Below, one piece after another: positions 27,236-35,899 of a DNA stretch of 44,401 bases (position 1 is the stretch's first letter; each line of letters starts with the position of its first letter). The DNA comes from Dokdonella sp. (GTDB lineage: Bacteria > Pseudomonadota > Gammaproteobacteria > Xanthomonadales > Rhodanobacteraceae): contig NZ_JAHCAP010000025.1 of NCBI RefSeq assembly GCF_019634815.1, forward strand, positions 1 to 44,401. The letters run 5' to 3'. The position numbers and the translations under genes are program-made. Under the pieces are notes generated by a model that did not search any database, was not told where the DNA came from, and was given only the letters and a program-made list of their open reading frames with translations.

Positions 27236-27868
27236 TCAACCGCGCAGCGCAGGATTGAGCGTGTAGGTGCCGGTGAGGGTTGCCTGCGCGAGTTCGTGGC
27301 CGGCGATTGCCGCGCGCAATTGCGCCAGATCGAAACCCGCCACGAGGTCGAGTCGCTCGACATCGAGCGCATGCACGGTGAAACGGTAGCGGTGGACGAT
27401 GCTGTCGTTCCATGGCGGACACGGCCCGTCATAGCCAAGGTAGTCGCCGCTCATCTCGGCATCACCGGCGAACCATCCCGTGTAGTCGTTGCGGCCCTGC
27501 ACCGAACGCGCGGGGCCGGGCGGCGTGCGCTTGCCGCGCGCGACCACGCCATCGGCGCAGGCGCCCTGCGCCAGTTCGATGCAGTCTGCGGGAAGGTTCG
27601 CCATCAGCCAGTGCACGAACTCCACACGCGGCAGGGACGCCGGTACCGTGCGGCCCGCTTGATTGACGTCATCGCCGCGCGAGGGTACGTCGACGTCGAT
27701 GCAGCTGAGCACGAAGGAGCGCGTGCCTGCGGGTACGCCACTCCAGGCCAGATGCGGACTGCGATTGGCCGCGAGCACGCAGGGCTCACCCGCCGGTCCC
27801 GGCTGGCCAAATGCACACACCGCGGGAATCGGCCGCCCATCGGCGAAATCGTTGCTGCGGATCTGCAT
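27236..27868 (-). CDS. PEBP-family protein (YbhB/YbcL type)
   Basis: A 210-residue protein of the phosphatidylethanolamine-binding/Raf-kinase-inhibitor-like family. Visible marks are LAWSGVPAGTRSFVLSCIDVDVP, the VHWLMANLP strand, and YDGPCPPWNDSIVHRYRFTVHALD, which form the anion-binding pocket in YbhB. Bacterial members have no settled role. GGAGGT sits 4 nt before ATG 27868, making this the start over a GTG two codons upstream. No signal peptide, so cytosolic. Convergent with uppP and 18 nt after the TPR gene. Confidence 0.88.
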   Translation of the reverse strand: MQIRSNDFADGRPIPAVCAFGQPGPAGEPCVLAANRSPHLAWSGVPAGTRSFVLSCIDVDVPSRGDDVNQAGRTVPASLPRVEFVHWLMANLPADCIELAQGACADGVVARGKRTPPGPARSVQGRNDYTGWFAGDAEMSGDYLGYDGPCPPWNDSIVHRYRFTVHALDVERLDLVAGFDLAQLRAAIAGHELAQATLTGTYTLNPALRG

Positions 27869-27886
27869 GGTCACCTCCGACGGGTT

Positions 27887-29968
27887 TCAGCGTTCTTGCA
27901 GGCGCGCGAATGGCGCGGCGAGCACCTCACGATACGCCTGCCAATGATCTGCGGCGAAGCGGGTGCGCGGGCGGCCGGCGGCAAGCCGGCGTGACTGCGC
28001 GGAAAAATCCAGATGATCCAGACCGAGGAAGCGCGCGACTTCCTGTGCAGCCGAACCCTCCTGGAGCAAGTCCTCCGCGCGTACAGTCAGTCGGCGCGGA
28101 TCATCAAGCTGCGCCCCGTAGGCGATATGACGTCGGGCACGCGCCAGCCAATCGGCCGCCGCGTTGGCATCGGTGCACGCAAATCCATTGACCCAGCCGA
28201 ACGCGAGCCAATTGAGCAAGGCATCGCGCGGATCGGCATCCACGATCAAAAGGCGCGTGCCCGGCATCGCGCGACGCACCAGTGCGAGCAGATGCGCATC
28301 CCAGCGCGGCAGCCAGTCGACGAGGGTGCGGTCGATCGCCATGCCGCTGCGCGTGAGTGGCTGCAGGTAACGCTCGCGGATGCTTTCGCGCGCGGCATCA
28401 TCGAGCTCACCACAATAGAACTGGAAGCGCGGATGGTTGAAGTCGTCCGCACGATCACGCGTCACCGCGCGCCCGCGCAACACCTGCAACGACGCCTGGT
28501 CAGCGAGCAGGGCCACCACCTGCTCGACGCCACTGCCCGGCGTGCCGAGCACGAGCACCGGCGCATGCGCCCAAGGCTTGCCCGCCGGTTCGGCCAGCGC
28601 GGCCGCCAGTTCCGGCCGCGGTTCGGCCAGCGGCGGCAGCGTTTGTTCGAGCCCTTGCTGCGCAGCGAGGAAGCAGCGCAGTGCGGCCTCGCCATCGCCG
28701 TCATGGTCATGGCATTGACCCAGCGCACGATCGCGCTGGCGCGCCTGCTCGTCGGTGAGCTTGGCCGCAGCGAGTACGGCCAGCGTCTGCGCAGCCGCGG
28801 CGAACTCCTGCTTGCGCAACTGCGCACGCGCAAGCACGAGGCGCGCATCGACATCCGCGGCATCGAGCGCGAGCGCCTGCATGGCATGATCGAGCGCGGC
28901 ATCGAACAGGCCTTGTTGTTCCTTGAGCAAGGCCGCGCGCGCGTGACCCAGCGCAACCGCGGGTTTGCGGCGCACCAGCACGTCCCACTCGGCGCTCGCC
29001 TCGGCGTTGCGGCCGATGGCGGCGAGCACGTCGGCGCGGATCTCGCGGACCTCGTCGTCATCGGGCACCAGCGCGAGGTAGTCGGCAAAGGTCTGCGCGA
29101 CTTCGTCGTTGCGACCGAGCGCGGCCAGCGCCACCGTGAGCATGCGCATCGGTGTCGGCTGACGCGGGTCGATTTCGATTGCGGCGCGGTAATGCGTGAC
29201 CGCGTCTTCCATGCGGTTCTCGGCGCGCGCGACGTCGCCAAGGCCGGCATGGGCACGCAGTTCATAGCCGGGCACCGACAGCAAGTGCAGGTAATGCGCT
29301 TCGGCGGCGCGCGGCTGGCTTTCATGCATCAACACTTCGGCGAGCCAGGCGTGGGCCTCGTGCAAGCCCGGCGCCAGTTGCAGGCAGCGCTCGAGCGCCT
29401 GCCGCGCAAACGTGAGCAGGCCCTTGCGCGCAAAGGTCTGGCCGAGCAGGTACTGCGCCATCGCGTTGTTCGGGATCAGCTCGACCGCGCGCGTGAGGTA
29501 GCGCAGGGCCGCGTCCCAATCGCCACGCAAGACCATGAGATTGCCCAGCCCGACCAGCGCATGGCCGTCCTCGCCCGCGCGCAGCGCAATGCGGAAATGA
29601 TTCTCGGCGCGCGCTTCCTCGCCACGGTTGAGCATGATCTGGCCGAGGCCGATGTGCGCGCCCAGCGCATTGGGATCGAGTTTGAGGGTCTGCTCGTAGC
29701 CACGCTCGGCCAGCTCGTGCTTGCCCGCGCGATAGCGCGCGACCGCGAGATTGAGATGCAGATCGGCGATGTCGGGCTTGGCCTGGACCGCGCGTTCGAA
29801 GCAGCCTTCGGCCTCGATCGCGTCATCGCGCATCAGGCGCACGACGCCGAGCATGAACACCGCATCGGTGTTGTCGGGTTCGCGCTCGAGCAGTGCGCGA
29901 TAGCCTTGCTCGGCTTCGTCGAGTCGGCCCTGGCGTTGCAGTTCGAGGGATTGCGCAAGTGTCAGCAT
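27887..29968 (-). CDS. TPR protein with degenerate sulfotransferase-like domain
   Basis: A 693-residue protein. The first 430 residues are tandem tetratricopeptide repeats (for example HLNLAVARYRAGKHELAERGYEQTLKLDP). Residues about 465-690 resemble the sulfotransferase domain often fused to TPRs: VLVLGTPGSGVEQVV stands where active enzymes have a PRSGTT phosphosulfate loop, and IVDADPRDALLNWLAFGW resembles the 3'-phosphate motif with RDPRD. The missing Arg and Thr residues suggest loss of sulfotransfer activity or a different donor. No signal peptide. The ATG at 29968 lacks a Shine-Dalgarno; a CATAAT -10-like element is 56-65 nt upstream. Family call is moderately sure, activity is unknown. 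Confidence 0.8.
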   Translation of the reverse strand: MLTLAQSLELQRQGRLDEAEQGYRALLEREPDNTDAVFMLGVVRLMRDDAIEAEGCFERAVQAKPDIADLHLNLAVARYRAGKHELAERGYEQTLKLDPNALGAHIGLGQIMLNRGEEARAENHFRIALRAGEDGHALVGLGNLMVLRGDWDAALRYLTRAVELIPNNAMAQYLLGQTFARKGLLTFARQALERCLQLAPGLHEAHAWLAEVLMHESQPRAAEAHYLHLLSVPGYELRAHAGLGDVARAENRMEDAVTHYRAAIEIDPRQPTPMRMLTVALAALGRNDEVAQTFADYLALVPDDDEVREIRADVLAAIGRNAEASAEWDVLVRRKPAVALGHARAALLKEQQGLFDAALDHAMQALALDAADVDARLVLARAQLRKQEFAAAAQTLAVLAAAKLTDEQARQRDRALGQCHDHDGDGEAALRCFLAAQQGLEQTLPPLAEPRPELAAALAEPAGKPWAHAPVLVLGTPGSGVEQVVALLADQASLQVLRGRAVTRDRADDFNHPRFQFYCGELDDAARESIRERYLQPLTRSGMAIDRTLVDWLPRWDAHLLALVRRAMPGTRLLIVDADPRDALLNWLAFGWVNGFACTDANAAADWLARARRHIAYGAQLDDPRRLTVRAEDLLQEGSAAQEVARFLGLDHLDFSAQSRRLAAGRPRTRFAADHWQAYREVLAAPFARLQER

Positions 29969-30023
29969 GGGGGAGGAATCCGAGCGATGAAGGCGGGACG
30001 CCGGCCTTGGCCAAGCGTGAGCC

Positions 30024-30033
30024 GGCCATTATG
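30024..30033 (-). promoter_or_regulatory. -10 element of the TPR gene
   Basis: On the minus strand CATAATGGCC, a 5-of-6 match to TATAAT followed by GGCC, the same form as at phoB and other genes here. Confidence 0.45.
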
Positions 30034-30079
30034 CCCGATCCGCGCCTTTGCCCGCAGAAAACCGCGGGATTGCGCGACT

Positions 30080-31096
30080 TCAGGCCTCGCCCAGCAGGCG
30101 CGGCAGGCGCGCGCGCACAAAGCCCTCGAAGAAGCTCGGCGCCAGCATGCCGGCGAGGAATCCGCAATGGCCGCCGTACGCGGTGATTGCCAGTTCCACC
30201 TGTTCGGGCAGGCGCAGGGCGCGGAAATCAGCGATCGGGATGATCGGATCATCGGCGGCGGCAAGGATCGTGGCCGGCACGCGCAACTGCGCAAGGCGGT
30301 CGCCGGCGATCGAATAGCCGTCGAGATAGGCCTCGAGCGAGCCGAAATCGGTATGCCGCAGCACCAGAGCGCGCGTGAGTCCGCGCAGGTCGAGCTTCAG
30401 GTCGGCGCGTGCGAACCATTCGACGTCCGGAAACGCCTGCCGCTTTCCGCGCAGGCTGCGCCGCCACTTGTGCAGGAAATAACGCTGGTAGAACCACGGC
30501 CCCTGCTCGAGTCCGAACAAGCCTGCCGCGGGGCTCACCACCGGACACACCGCGAGCACGCCGCTGAGGACATCCGCGGCACGCAAGCCGACCCGCAGCG
30601 CGAAATTGCCGCCCAGCGAAAATCCGAGCACGAGCAATGGCTGGCCGGCAAACTGCGCAGCCAGCGCCCGCACCGCGCCGACCACTTCGTCGATGCGGCA
30701 GGAATGGAACAAGCCGCGGTTGAGATGCTGGGTGCCACCGTGGTCGCGCAGATTGATGCGAACCACATCGCAACCTGCCGCGAGCAGGTGCGCGGCGGCG
30801 TCGATGAGGTAGGTTGATTGTGCGCTGCCTTCCCAGCCGTGGATCAACACGCACAGACCGCGCGCAACGGGTAGCGCCTGCTGGCGGGTGACGAATCCCT
30901 GCAGGCACACACCCGCTCCGCAGTCGATCGGCAGCTTCTGCGCAGCGCCTTCGACGCGTCGTCGCGCCTCGCGCAGCAGCCAGCGCCGCAATCCGGCCGA
31001 GGCCAGCACGGTCTGCACATGCGGATTGCGCAGCCAGCGTGGCGGGCGAAACTGCGCCGCATCCTGCGCGACACGGGTGGCCGGTGTCGATGGCAC
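30080..31096 (-). CDS. Alpha/beta hydrolase, YheT family
   Basis: A 338-residue hydrolase of the COG0429 group, the same length as E. coli YheT (340). It has the N-terminal RNPHVQTVLAS typical of this group, the oxyanion region LIHGWEGSAQSTY, nucleophile Ser160 in GFSLGGN, the acid in ADDPIIP and the His in YGGHCGFL. Substrate is unknown; an esterase or lipid-related role is plausible beside an acyltransferase gene. Start is GTG 31096, 14 nt after the acyltransferase stop, so the two are probably cotranscribed. Confidence 0.9.
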   Translation of the reverse strand: MPSTPATRVAQDAAQFRPPRWLRNPHVQTVLASAGLRRWLLREARRRVEGAAQKLPIDCGAGVCLQGFVTRQQALPVARGLCVLIHGWEGSAQSTYLIDAAAHLLAAGCDVVRINLRDHGGTQHLNRGLFHSCRIDEVVGAVRALAAQFAGQPLLVLGFSLGGNFALRVGLRAADVLSGVLAVCPVVSPAAGLFGLEQGPWFYQRYFLHKWRRSLRGKRQAFPDVEWFARADLKLDLRGLTRALVLRHTDFGSLEAYLDGYSIAGDRLAQLRVPATILAAADDPIIPIADFRALRLPEQVELAITAYGGHCGFLAGMLAPSFFEGFVRARLPRLLGEA

Positions 31097-31110
31097 GGTC
31101 GCGTCAATCG

Positions 31111-31917
31111 TCAGTCATCTTGGTAGCCAAGGACGGCATTGATGCGCGCCCGACTTTCCTCGGCCATGCGCCGCCGCGCCTCGGGCGCGAGCGCGACCGG
31201 TTCGAGGAAATGGACTTCGGCGTCCATGCGCGGATTGCCGAGCAGACGCACGAGATTGGGGAAGAATTTTTCCTTGCGCGCGAACGGCACCGAAGGATCC
31301 TGCCGGCCATCGCGGCCATAGCGCAGCGCCACCGGCTGTACCGGTACTTCGGCATCGAGCGCAGTCTGGAAGATGCGCGCATGGAAGGTGCCCACGCGGC
31401 CGCCATGCCCGCTGCCGCCTTCGGGAAACACGCCCACCGGCTGACCTTCGCGCAAGCGCTGCACCACCACGCCCATCACCAGGTTGAGGGAATCGCCGTC
31501 ACCGCGCCGATGGAAGATCGTGCCTGCCCTGGCCGCGAGCCAGCCGACGAAAGGCCAACGCTCGATCTCGCTCTTGGCGACGAAACTCAGCGCACGCTGG
31601 CTGTGCATGAGTTCGATATCGAGCCAGGAGATGTGATTGGCGACGAACAGCACGGCATCGGGCAATGGCTCGCCGAAGCTGCGAATGCGCATGCCGAAAA
31701 TGCGGATGAGGCGCCCCGACCACCAGCGCACGAGGAACTTTTCGACCGTGGTCGAACCGATGCGCATGCGCCTGGCGAGCGGGTTGAACGCGCACAGCGT
31801 CAAGGGCACCGCGACGATGCCGTGGAAGAACAACTGCGGCACGCGCCAGGCGTAACGCAAGGGCCGCAGGCGATCGGTCGGCGCGGAGGCTTCGAGGGTT
31901 CGGGGTGGGCCGTGCAT
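31111..31917 (-). CDS. 1-acyl-sn-glycerol-3-phosphate acyltransferase-like protein
   Basis: A PlsC-family acyltransferase of 268 residues with the catalytic NHISWLD (His95, Asp100), the FPEGG substrate motif near 164-168 and a membrane-anchoring hydrophobic stretch near residues 27-46 (VPQLFFHGIVAVPLTLCAF). It probably acylates lysophosphatidic acid or another lysolipid at the inner membrane; several paralogues occur in most genomes, so it need not be the essential PlsC. The ATG at 31917 has a TACCAT -10-like element close upstream (31921-31935), suggesting a very short 5' leader. Confidence 0.9.
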   Translation of the reverse strand: MHGPPRTLEASAPTDRLRPLRYAWRVPQLFFHGIVAVPLTLCAFNPLARRMRIGSTTVEKFLVRWWSGRLIRIFGMRIRSFGEPLPDAVLFVANHISWLDIELMHSQRALSFVAKSEIERWPFVGWLAARAGTIFHRRGDGDSLNLVMGVVVQRLREGQPVGVFPEGGSGHGGRVGTFHARIFQTALDAEVPVQPVALRYGRDGRQDPSVPFARKEKFFPNLVRLLGNPRMDAEVHFLEPVALAPEARRRMAEESRARINAVLGYQDD

Positions 31918-31920
31918 GAC

Positions 31921-31935
31921 GCGCTATGGTAGCCC
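31921..31935 (-). promoter_or_regulatory. Probable -10 region of the acyltransferase gene
   Basis: On the minus strand GGGCTACCATAGCGC holds TACCAT followed by AGCGC only a few nucleotides from the ATG (31917), implying a leaderless or almost leaderless transcript. Weak evidence. Confidence 0.3.
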
Positions 31936-31974
31936 AAGGCCGTCGCCTCGCCGCGCCATTTGCCGCGCCATTCG

Positions 31975-33606
31975 CTACAGGTAGCGCGACTCGACGTAGT
32001 CGATTTCCCTGACCAGCTTGCGCGTGACATCGTCGGCGAGCCGGCCCGCGCGGGCGAGCGCGAACAGCTCGGCGCGCTCGCCGCGCAGGGCGGCCAGGCG
32101 CAGGCGCCGTTCGGCCTGATCGGCCTGGCGCAGGCGCTGCGCATCGACTTCGGTATCGTCGCCATCGAGCCGCCGCTGATAGATCGCGATCACGCGCGTG
32201 GCGGCAGCCGCTTCGATCTGCGCATCGGCGACGGCACCGTCATGCTCGCGGCGCACCTCTTCGATCGCGGTCAGCGCGGCCTTGGCAGCGAGCCGTCGCG
32301 CCAGATCTTCCTGGCGCCGGGCATGCGGTTCGGGCGGCACCTGCAAGCCGACCAGCAGCCGCGGCAGGCCGAAGCTCGCGGCCAGCAGCGAGAACACGAT
32401 CACCGACATCGCGAGGAAGATCACCAGATCGCGATACGGAAACGGTCGGCCGTCGGCGAGCAACAAGGGCAGGGTCAGCACGCCGGCCAAGGTGATCGCA
32501 CCGCGCACGCCGGTCAGCGACATTGCCAGCACCAGCCGCCATGAAGGACGCTGCTGCGTCTGGCCGCGTCGCCGCAGCAGCCAGGCATCCACATGCAGGG
32601 ATCCCAAGGTCCACACCAGTCGCAAGGCGGCCAGCACCAGATTGAGCGCGAGCGCGAACAGCAGCAGTGTGTCCATGCCGAACTGCCCGCCGGTGGCAGC
32701 GCCCTCGCTGGCGCGATGCAGGATGCCCGGCAGCTGCTCGCCGAGCACGACGAAGGCAGTGCCATTGAGCGCGAATTGAACCGAGTCCCAAACCGCCGCG
32801 CGCTGCAGACGCGTGTTGGCGGGGGCGACGCCCGAGAGCTCGGCATAGCTCATCATCACGCCGGCCGCGACCGCGGCCAGAATGCCCGAAGCGCCCAGAT
32901 GCTCGGCCGCGAGGTAGGCGCCAAACGGCGTGAGCAGGCTGCCGAGCACCGGCAGGCCCGCATCCTGTCCGAAACGCCGCGTGATCAGGCGATGCGAGCG
33001 GCTGATGCCCCAGGACACCGCCGTGCCGATCGCCACACCACCGAATGCAAGCCAGACGAAGCTCAACGAGGCCGACAGCAGCGAAAACTGGCCGGTGAGC
33101 GTTGCCGCGACAGCGAACCGGAAGCAGACCAGGCCCGAAGCATCATTGAGCAGGGATTCGCCTTCGAGGATGTGCAGCATGCGCCGCGGTATCGGTACGC
33201 GCGCGGAAATCGCCGCGACTGCGAGTGGATCGGTCGGCGACACGATCGCGGCCAGCGCGAAGGCGACCGACAGCGGCAACGCCGGGATCAGCCAATGCAT
33301 GAACAGGCCGACGCCGAGCACGGTGAAGATGACCAGCCCAAACGCGAGCTGCAGGATCGGCCGCGCATCATGCAGCAAGCCATCCTTGGGAATGCGCCAG
33401 CCATCGAGGAACAGCAGCGGCGGCAGGAACAGCACGAAAAACAAATCCGGATCGAGCTGCACGCCGCGGCTCGAGAACGCCGCCACGCCGGCACCCAGCG
33501 CGATCTGCACCAGCGGCAGCGGCAAGGCGAACGGCAACACGCGCACGAGGTAGCCGCTGGCCAGCACCAGCAGCAACATCGTCAGCACGATTTCGATCGA
33601 ATCCAT
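31975..33606 (-). CDS. Na+/H+ antiporter, CPA1 family
   Basis: A 543-residue inner-membrane antiporter with about 12 membrane segments, then a charged cytosolic tail of about 120 residues rich in Arg, Glu and Ala. Signature stretches are FLPPLLFLDGWR, AAIVSPTDPLAVAA with the ion-binding Asp, EGESLLNDASGLV and RGAITLAG. Closest known type is E. coli YjcE (549) or NhaP-like. Function would be pH and sodium homeostasis; whether K+ is carried cannot be told. ATG 33606 is preferred to a TTG six codons upstream. Confidence 0.93.
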   Translation of the reverse strand: MDSIEIVLTMLLLVLASGYLVRVLPFALPLPLVQIALGAGVAAFSSRGVQLDPDLFFVLFLPPLLFLDGWRIPKDGLLHDARPILQLAFGLVIFTVLGVGLFMHWLIPALPLSVAFALAAIVSPTDPLAVAAISARVPIPRRMLHILEGESLLNDASGLVCFRFAVAATLTGQFSLLSASLSFVWLAFGGVAIGTAVSWGISRSHRLITRRFGQDAGLPVLGSLLTPFGAYLAAEHLGASGILAAVAAGVMMSYAELSGVAPANTRLQRAAVWDSVQFALNGTAFVVLGEQLPGILHRASEGAATGGQFGMDTLLLFALALNLVLAALRLVWTLGSLHVDAWLLRRRGQTQQRPSWRLVLAMSLTGVRGAITLAGVLTLPLLLADGRPFPYRDLVIFLAMSVIVFSLLAASFGLPRLLVGLQVPPEPHARRQEDLARRLAAKAALTAIEEVRREHDGAVADAQIEAAAATRVIAIYQRRLDGDDTEVDAQRLRQADQAERRLRLAALRGERAELFALARAGRLADDVTRKLVREIDYVESRYL

Positions 33607-33719
33607 CGGCAGGCAGTGGCGCAAGCGACACGGCGACGTTAGCGTGCGCCGGCCACTCGTCGCAATTGTTCAGGCCGCAGCGATGATGCGCCGGTGGCGA
33701 TGACGGGGCGCAAGCGCGC

Positions 33720-34673
33720 TCAATCGCGCAGCCGCGCCTCGGCTTCGCCGAGGTCGTTCAGATGTTGCTCCCACCAACGTGCTTCGCCCACTTGCGGAAA
33801 GCCACGCGGGAATGCCGGATCATCCCAGCGCGCGGCGACCCAACCGGCCCAGTGCACCTGGCGCAGGATGCGCAGCGGCTCGACCAAGGCGAGTTCGGTG
33901 TAATCGAAGTCGCGGAACTGCGCATAGCCTTCGAGCAGGGCATCGAGTGCCCGCGGCGTCGGCGCCAGCATCCACAAGTCCTGCACGGCGGGCGCCATGC
34001 GTGCGTCGTCGAGATCGACGAAATGCGGCCCGTGATCGGTCCACAGCACGTTGCCGGCGTGGCAATCGCCATGCGCGCGCAGCAGGCGCGGCGGATGGGC
34101 GGCAAAGCGCGCCTCGATCATCAAGGCGAGCGTCTCGGTGCGTGCGTGATAGGCATCGCGGATCGATGGCGGCAACAAGTCCGACTGCAGCGATGCGCGC
34201 GCGGCCACGCGAATGAAGGTCTGCGCATCGATGGCGCCGCGCTGCGCAAAGCGATCGCGCGCACCGACCAGGTGGATGCGCGCAAGCAGGCGCCCCATCC
34301 AGGCCAGATGTTCGCTCGATTCGAGCTCGGGCGCGCGGCCACCGCGGCGCGGATACAGCGCGTAACGGAATCCGGCCAGCGTGCGCAGGCTTGCGCCATC
34401 GATCACCAGCGGCGCGACCGCCGGCAATTCCGCCTGCGCCAGTTCGAGCGCAAACGCGTGTTCCTCGGCGATCGCGGCATCGCTCCAGCGCGCAGGCCGA
34501 TAGAACTTCACCACCAGCGGCGCGGCCGCATCGAGGCCGACCTGATAGACGCGATTTTCGTAACTGGGCAGTGCGAGCAGGCGTCCGTCGGTGCGAAAGC
34601 CCGCCGCCTCGACCGCATCGAGCACGAGCGCCGGCGTGAGCTGCGCGTAGGGTGTCGTCGAGGTCACGCTCAC
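33720..34673 (-). CDS. srkA: Stress-response serine/threonine kinase, SrkA/YihE type
   Basis: A protein-kinase-like (aminoglycoside phosphotransferase fold) protein of 317 residues; E. coli SrkA has 328. It has LLALPSYENRVYQVG and VVKFYRP (ATP lysine), the catalytic loop HGDCHAGNVLW, and metal-binding FVDLDDARMAPAVQDLW. SrkA helps survival under envelope and oxidative stress. In E. coli it precedes dsbA; here it follows a thioesterase gene, with GTG 34673 overlapping that gene's TGA, so they are coupled. GTG at 34667 is a possible later start. Confidence 0.9.
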   Translation of the reverse strand: MSVTSTTPYAQLTPALVLDAVEAAGFRTDGRLLALPSYENRVYQVGLDAAAPLVVKFYRPARWSDAAIAEEHAFALELAQAELPAVAPLVIDGASLRTLAGFRYALYPRRGGRAPELESSEHLAWMGRLLARIHLVGARDRFAQRGAIDAQTFIRVAARASLQSDLLPPSIRDAYHARTETLALMIEARFAAHPPRLLRAHGDCHAGNVLWTDHGPHFVDLDDARMAPAVQDLWMLAPTPRALDALLEGYAQFRDFDYTELALVEPLRILRQVHWAGWVAARWDDPAFPRGFPQVGEARWWEQHLNDLGEAEARLRD

Positions 34674-35107
34674 ACGGCCTTGGGGCTTGCCCGTGGCACC
34701 ACCGCGAGCGTGAGGCGCGAAATGCACACCAGTCGCCCACGCTCATCCTCGATGCGGATTTCCCACACCTGGGTGCTGCGACCGATGTGCAGCGCACGCG
34801 CCGTTCCAGTCACGCTTCCCGCGGTCACCGCACGCACATGGTTGGCGTTGATTTCGAGCCCGACCGCCATCTCGCTGCTGTCCAGGCACAGGTTGCCGGC
34901 GAGGCTGCCGAGCGATTCGGCCAATGCCACCGACGCGCCGCCATGCAAGAGTCCGAACGGCTGGCGCGTGCGCGCATCGACCGGCATCGTGCCGCGGATG
35001 AAATCCTCGCCGACCTCGGTCACCCACATGCCCAGGTGCTCGACCATGCAACCGCGATTCCAGCTGTTGATGCGCTCTAGATCGGTCGTCTGCTTCCACA
35101 AGGCCAT
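34670..35107 (-). CDS. Hotdog-fold acyl-CoA thioesterase (YdiI/PaaI type)
   Basis: A 145-residue single hotdog-domain protein. FGLLHGGASVALAESLGSLAG is the typical hotdog helix with the catalytic Glu, preceded by RGTMPVDARTRQPFG, closely like E. coli YdiI (MenI, 136 residues) which hydrolyses DHNA-CoA and other acyl-CoAs. Which thioester is used here is unknown. ATG 35107 is chosen; upstream codons lack a start signal. TATAGT followed by GGCC lies 25-35 nt upstream. Overlaps the srkA start. Confidence 0.9.
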   Translation of the reverse strand: MALWKQTTDLERINSWNRGCMVEHLGMWVTEVGEDFIRGTMPVDARTRQPFGLLHGGASVALAESLGSLAGNLCLDSSEMAVGLEINANHVRAVTAGSVTGTARALHIGRSTQVWEIRIEDERGRLVCISRLTLAVVPRASPKAV

Positions 35108-35130
35108 GTTCGACTCGCTGCCGTTCAAAG

Positions 35131-35143
35131 CGGCCACTATAGC
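35131..35143 (-). promoter_or_regulatory. -10 element of the thioesterase-srkA unit
   Basis: On the minus strand GCTATAGTGGCCG: TATAGT is 5 of 6 to TATAAT and is followed by GGCC. Confidence 0.5.
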
Positions 35144-35238
35144 AACCGCGATCCGCAGGACCGGTCCGGTACCTGCCGCGACGAACCTCGTTCATGTTGC
35201 GCCGGATACGATGACCCAACCCGGCGGGAGACCATGCG

Positions 35239-35805
35239 ATGTGGCTGCGAAGCTTGCTGACCCTGATCCTGCTTGGCGCGGCCGGAAATGCCTCGGCACT
35301 GCGTTGCGGCAACCGCCTGCTCAATGCCGGCGACAGTGACGTGCGCGTGCGTGCGGTCTGCGGCACGCCCTACTGGACCGATGCTTTCGTCGATACCGAA
35401 ATCACTGGCGCCGGGCATGCACTCGAGCTGCAGCGTGATGTGCCGATCGACATCTGGTACTACAACTTCGGCCCGCGTCGCCTGCTGGTGCAACTGGTGT
35501 TTCGCGCCGGCGTGCTGGTGCGCGAGAACACGCTGGGTTACGGCGTGGAAACGATCGGCGACGACTGCAATCCGCAAATGCCCTACACCGGGATGAGCGT
35601 GGGCGAACTGGTTGCGCATTGCGGCGAACCGGCCACGCGCCGGGTATCCAGCGGCCATGTCGGTCGCCGGCCCGCGGCGGGCGTCGAACAGTGGCGGGCC
35701 TTGCGCGAGGAGGAATGGATCTACGACTTCGGCGCCGGCCACCTGCCCCGTCGCCTGCGTCTGCGCGACGGGCGCGTGGACACGATCGACCCATTGACGC
35801 GCTGA
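35239..35805 (+). CDS. DUF2845-family secreted protein
   Basis: A 188-residue protein with a signal peptide (LLTLILLGAAGNASA, cleavage near residue 20). The mature part contains two related halves: CGNRLL...GDSDVRVRAVCGTP and CNPQM...GMSVGELVAHCGEP, each with a Cys pair and a G-x-S-x(n)-V-x3-CG-x-P core, so an internal duplication with two likely disulfides. This fits the DUF2845 family; no function is known. GGGAG (35226-35230) is 8 nt before the ATG. Divergent from the thioesterase gene. Confidence 0.85.
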   Translation: MWLRSLLTLILLGAAGNASALRCGNRLLNAGDSDVRVRAVCGTPYWTDAFVDTEITGAGHALELQRDVPIDIWYYNFGPRRLLVQLVFRAGVLVRENTLGYGVETIGDDCNPQMPYTGMSVGELVAHCGEPATRRVSSGHVGRRPAAGVEQWRALREEEWIYDFGAGHLPRRLRLRDGRVDTIDPLTR

Positions 35806-35853
35806 AGCCGCACGCGGGCCGACCAGCCCACTGTTCACGGCAAGGAGGCGCCA

Positions 35854-35883
35854 CGGGTCGCAGCGAAGCAGCGTCGCGACCCG
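35854..35883. terminator. Hairpin between DUF2845 gene and hemY
   Basis: CGGGTCGC (35854-35861) and GCGACCCG (35876-35883) form a perfect 8-bp stem with a 14-nt loop between the two convergent genes. No T-run follows, so termination is plausible but unproven. Confidence 0.45.
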
Positions 35884-35899
35884 CGCACGGCGCGGTGTC

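Noticed and set aside
28013..30817. A 934-codon open frame on the plus strand
   Set aside because: It lies opposite the TPR gene and most of the YheT-type hydrolase, both of which have clear family sequence. Its own protein is Arg/Gln/Ala-rich low-complexity, typical of the antisense frame of GC-rich genes.
32593..33642. Open frame of 349 codons on the plus strand
   Set aside because: Lies opposite the well-supported antiporter gene; Gln/Arg/Glu-rich sequence with no family resemblance.
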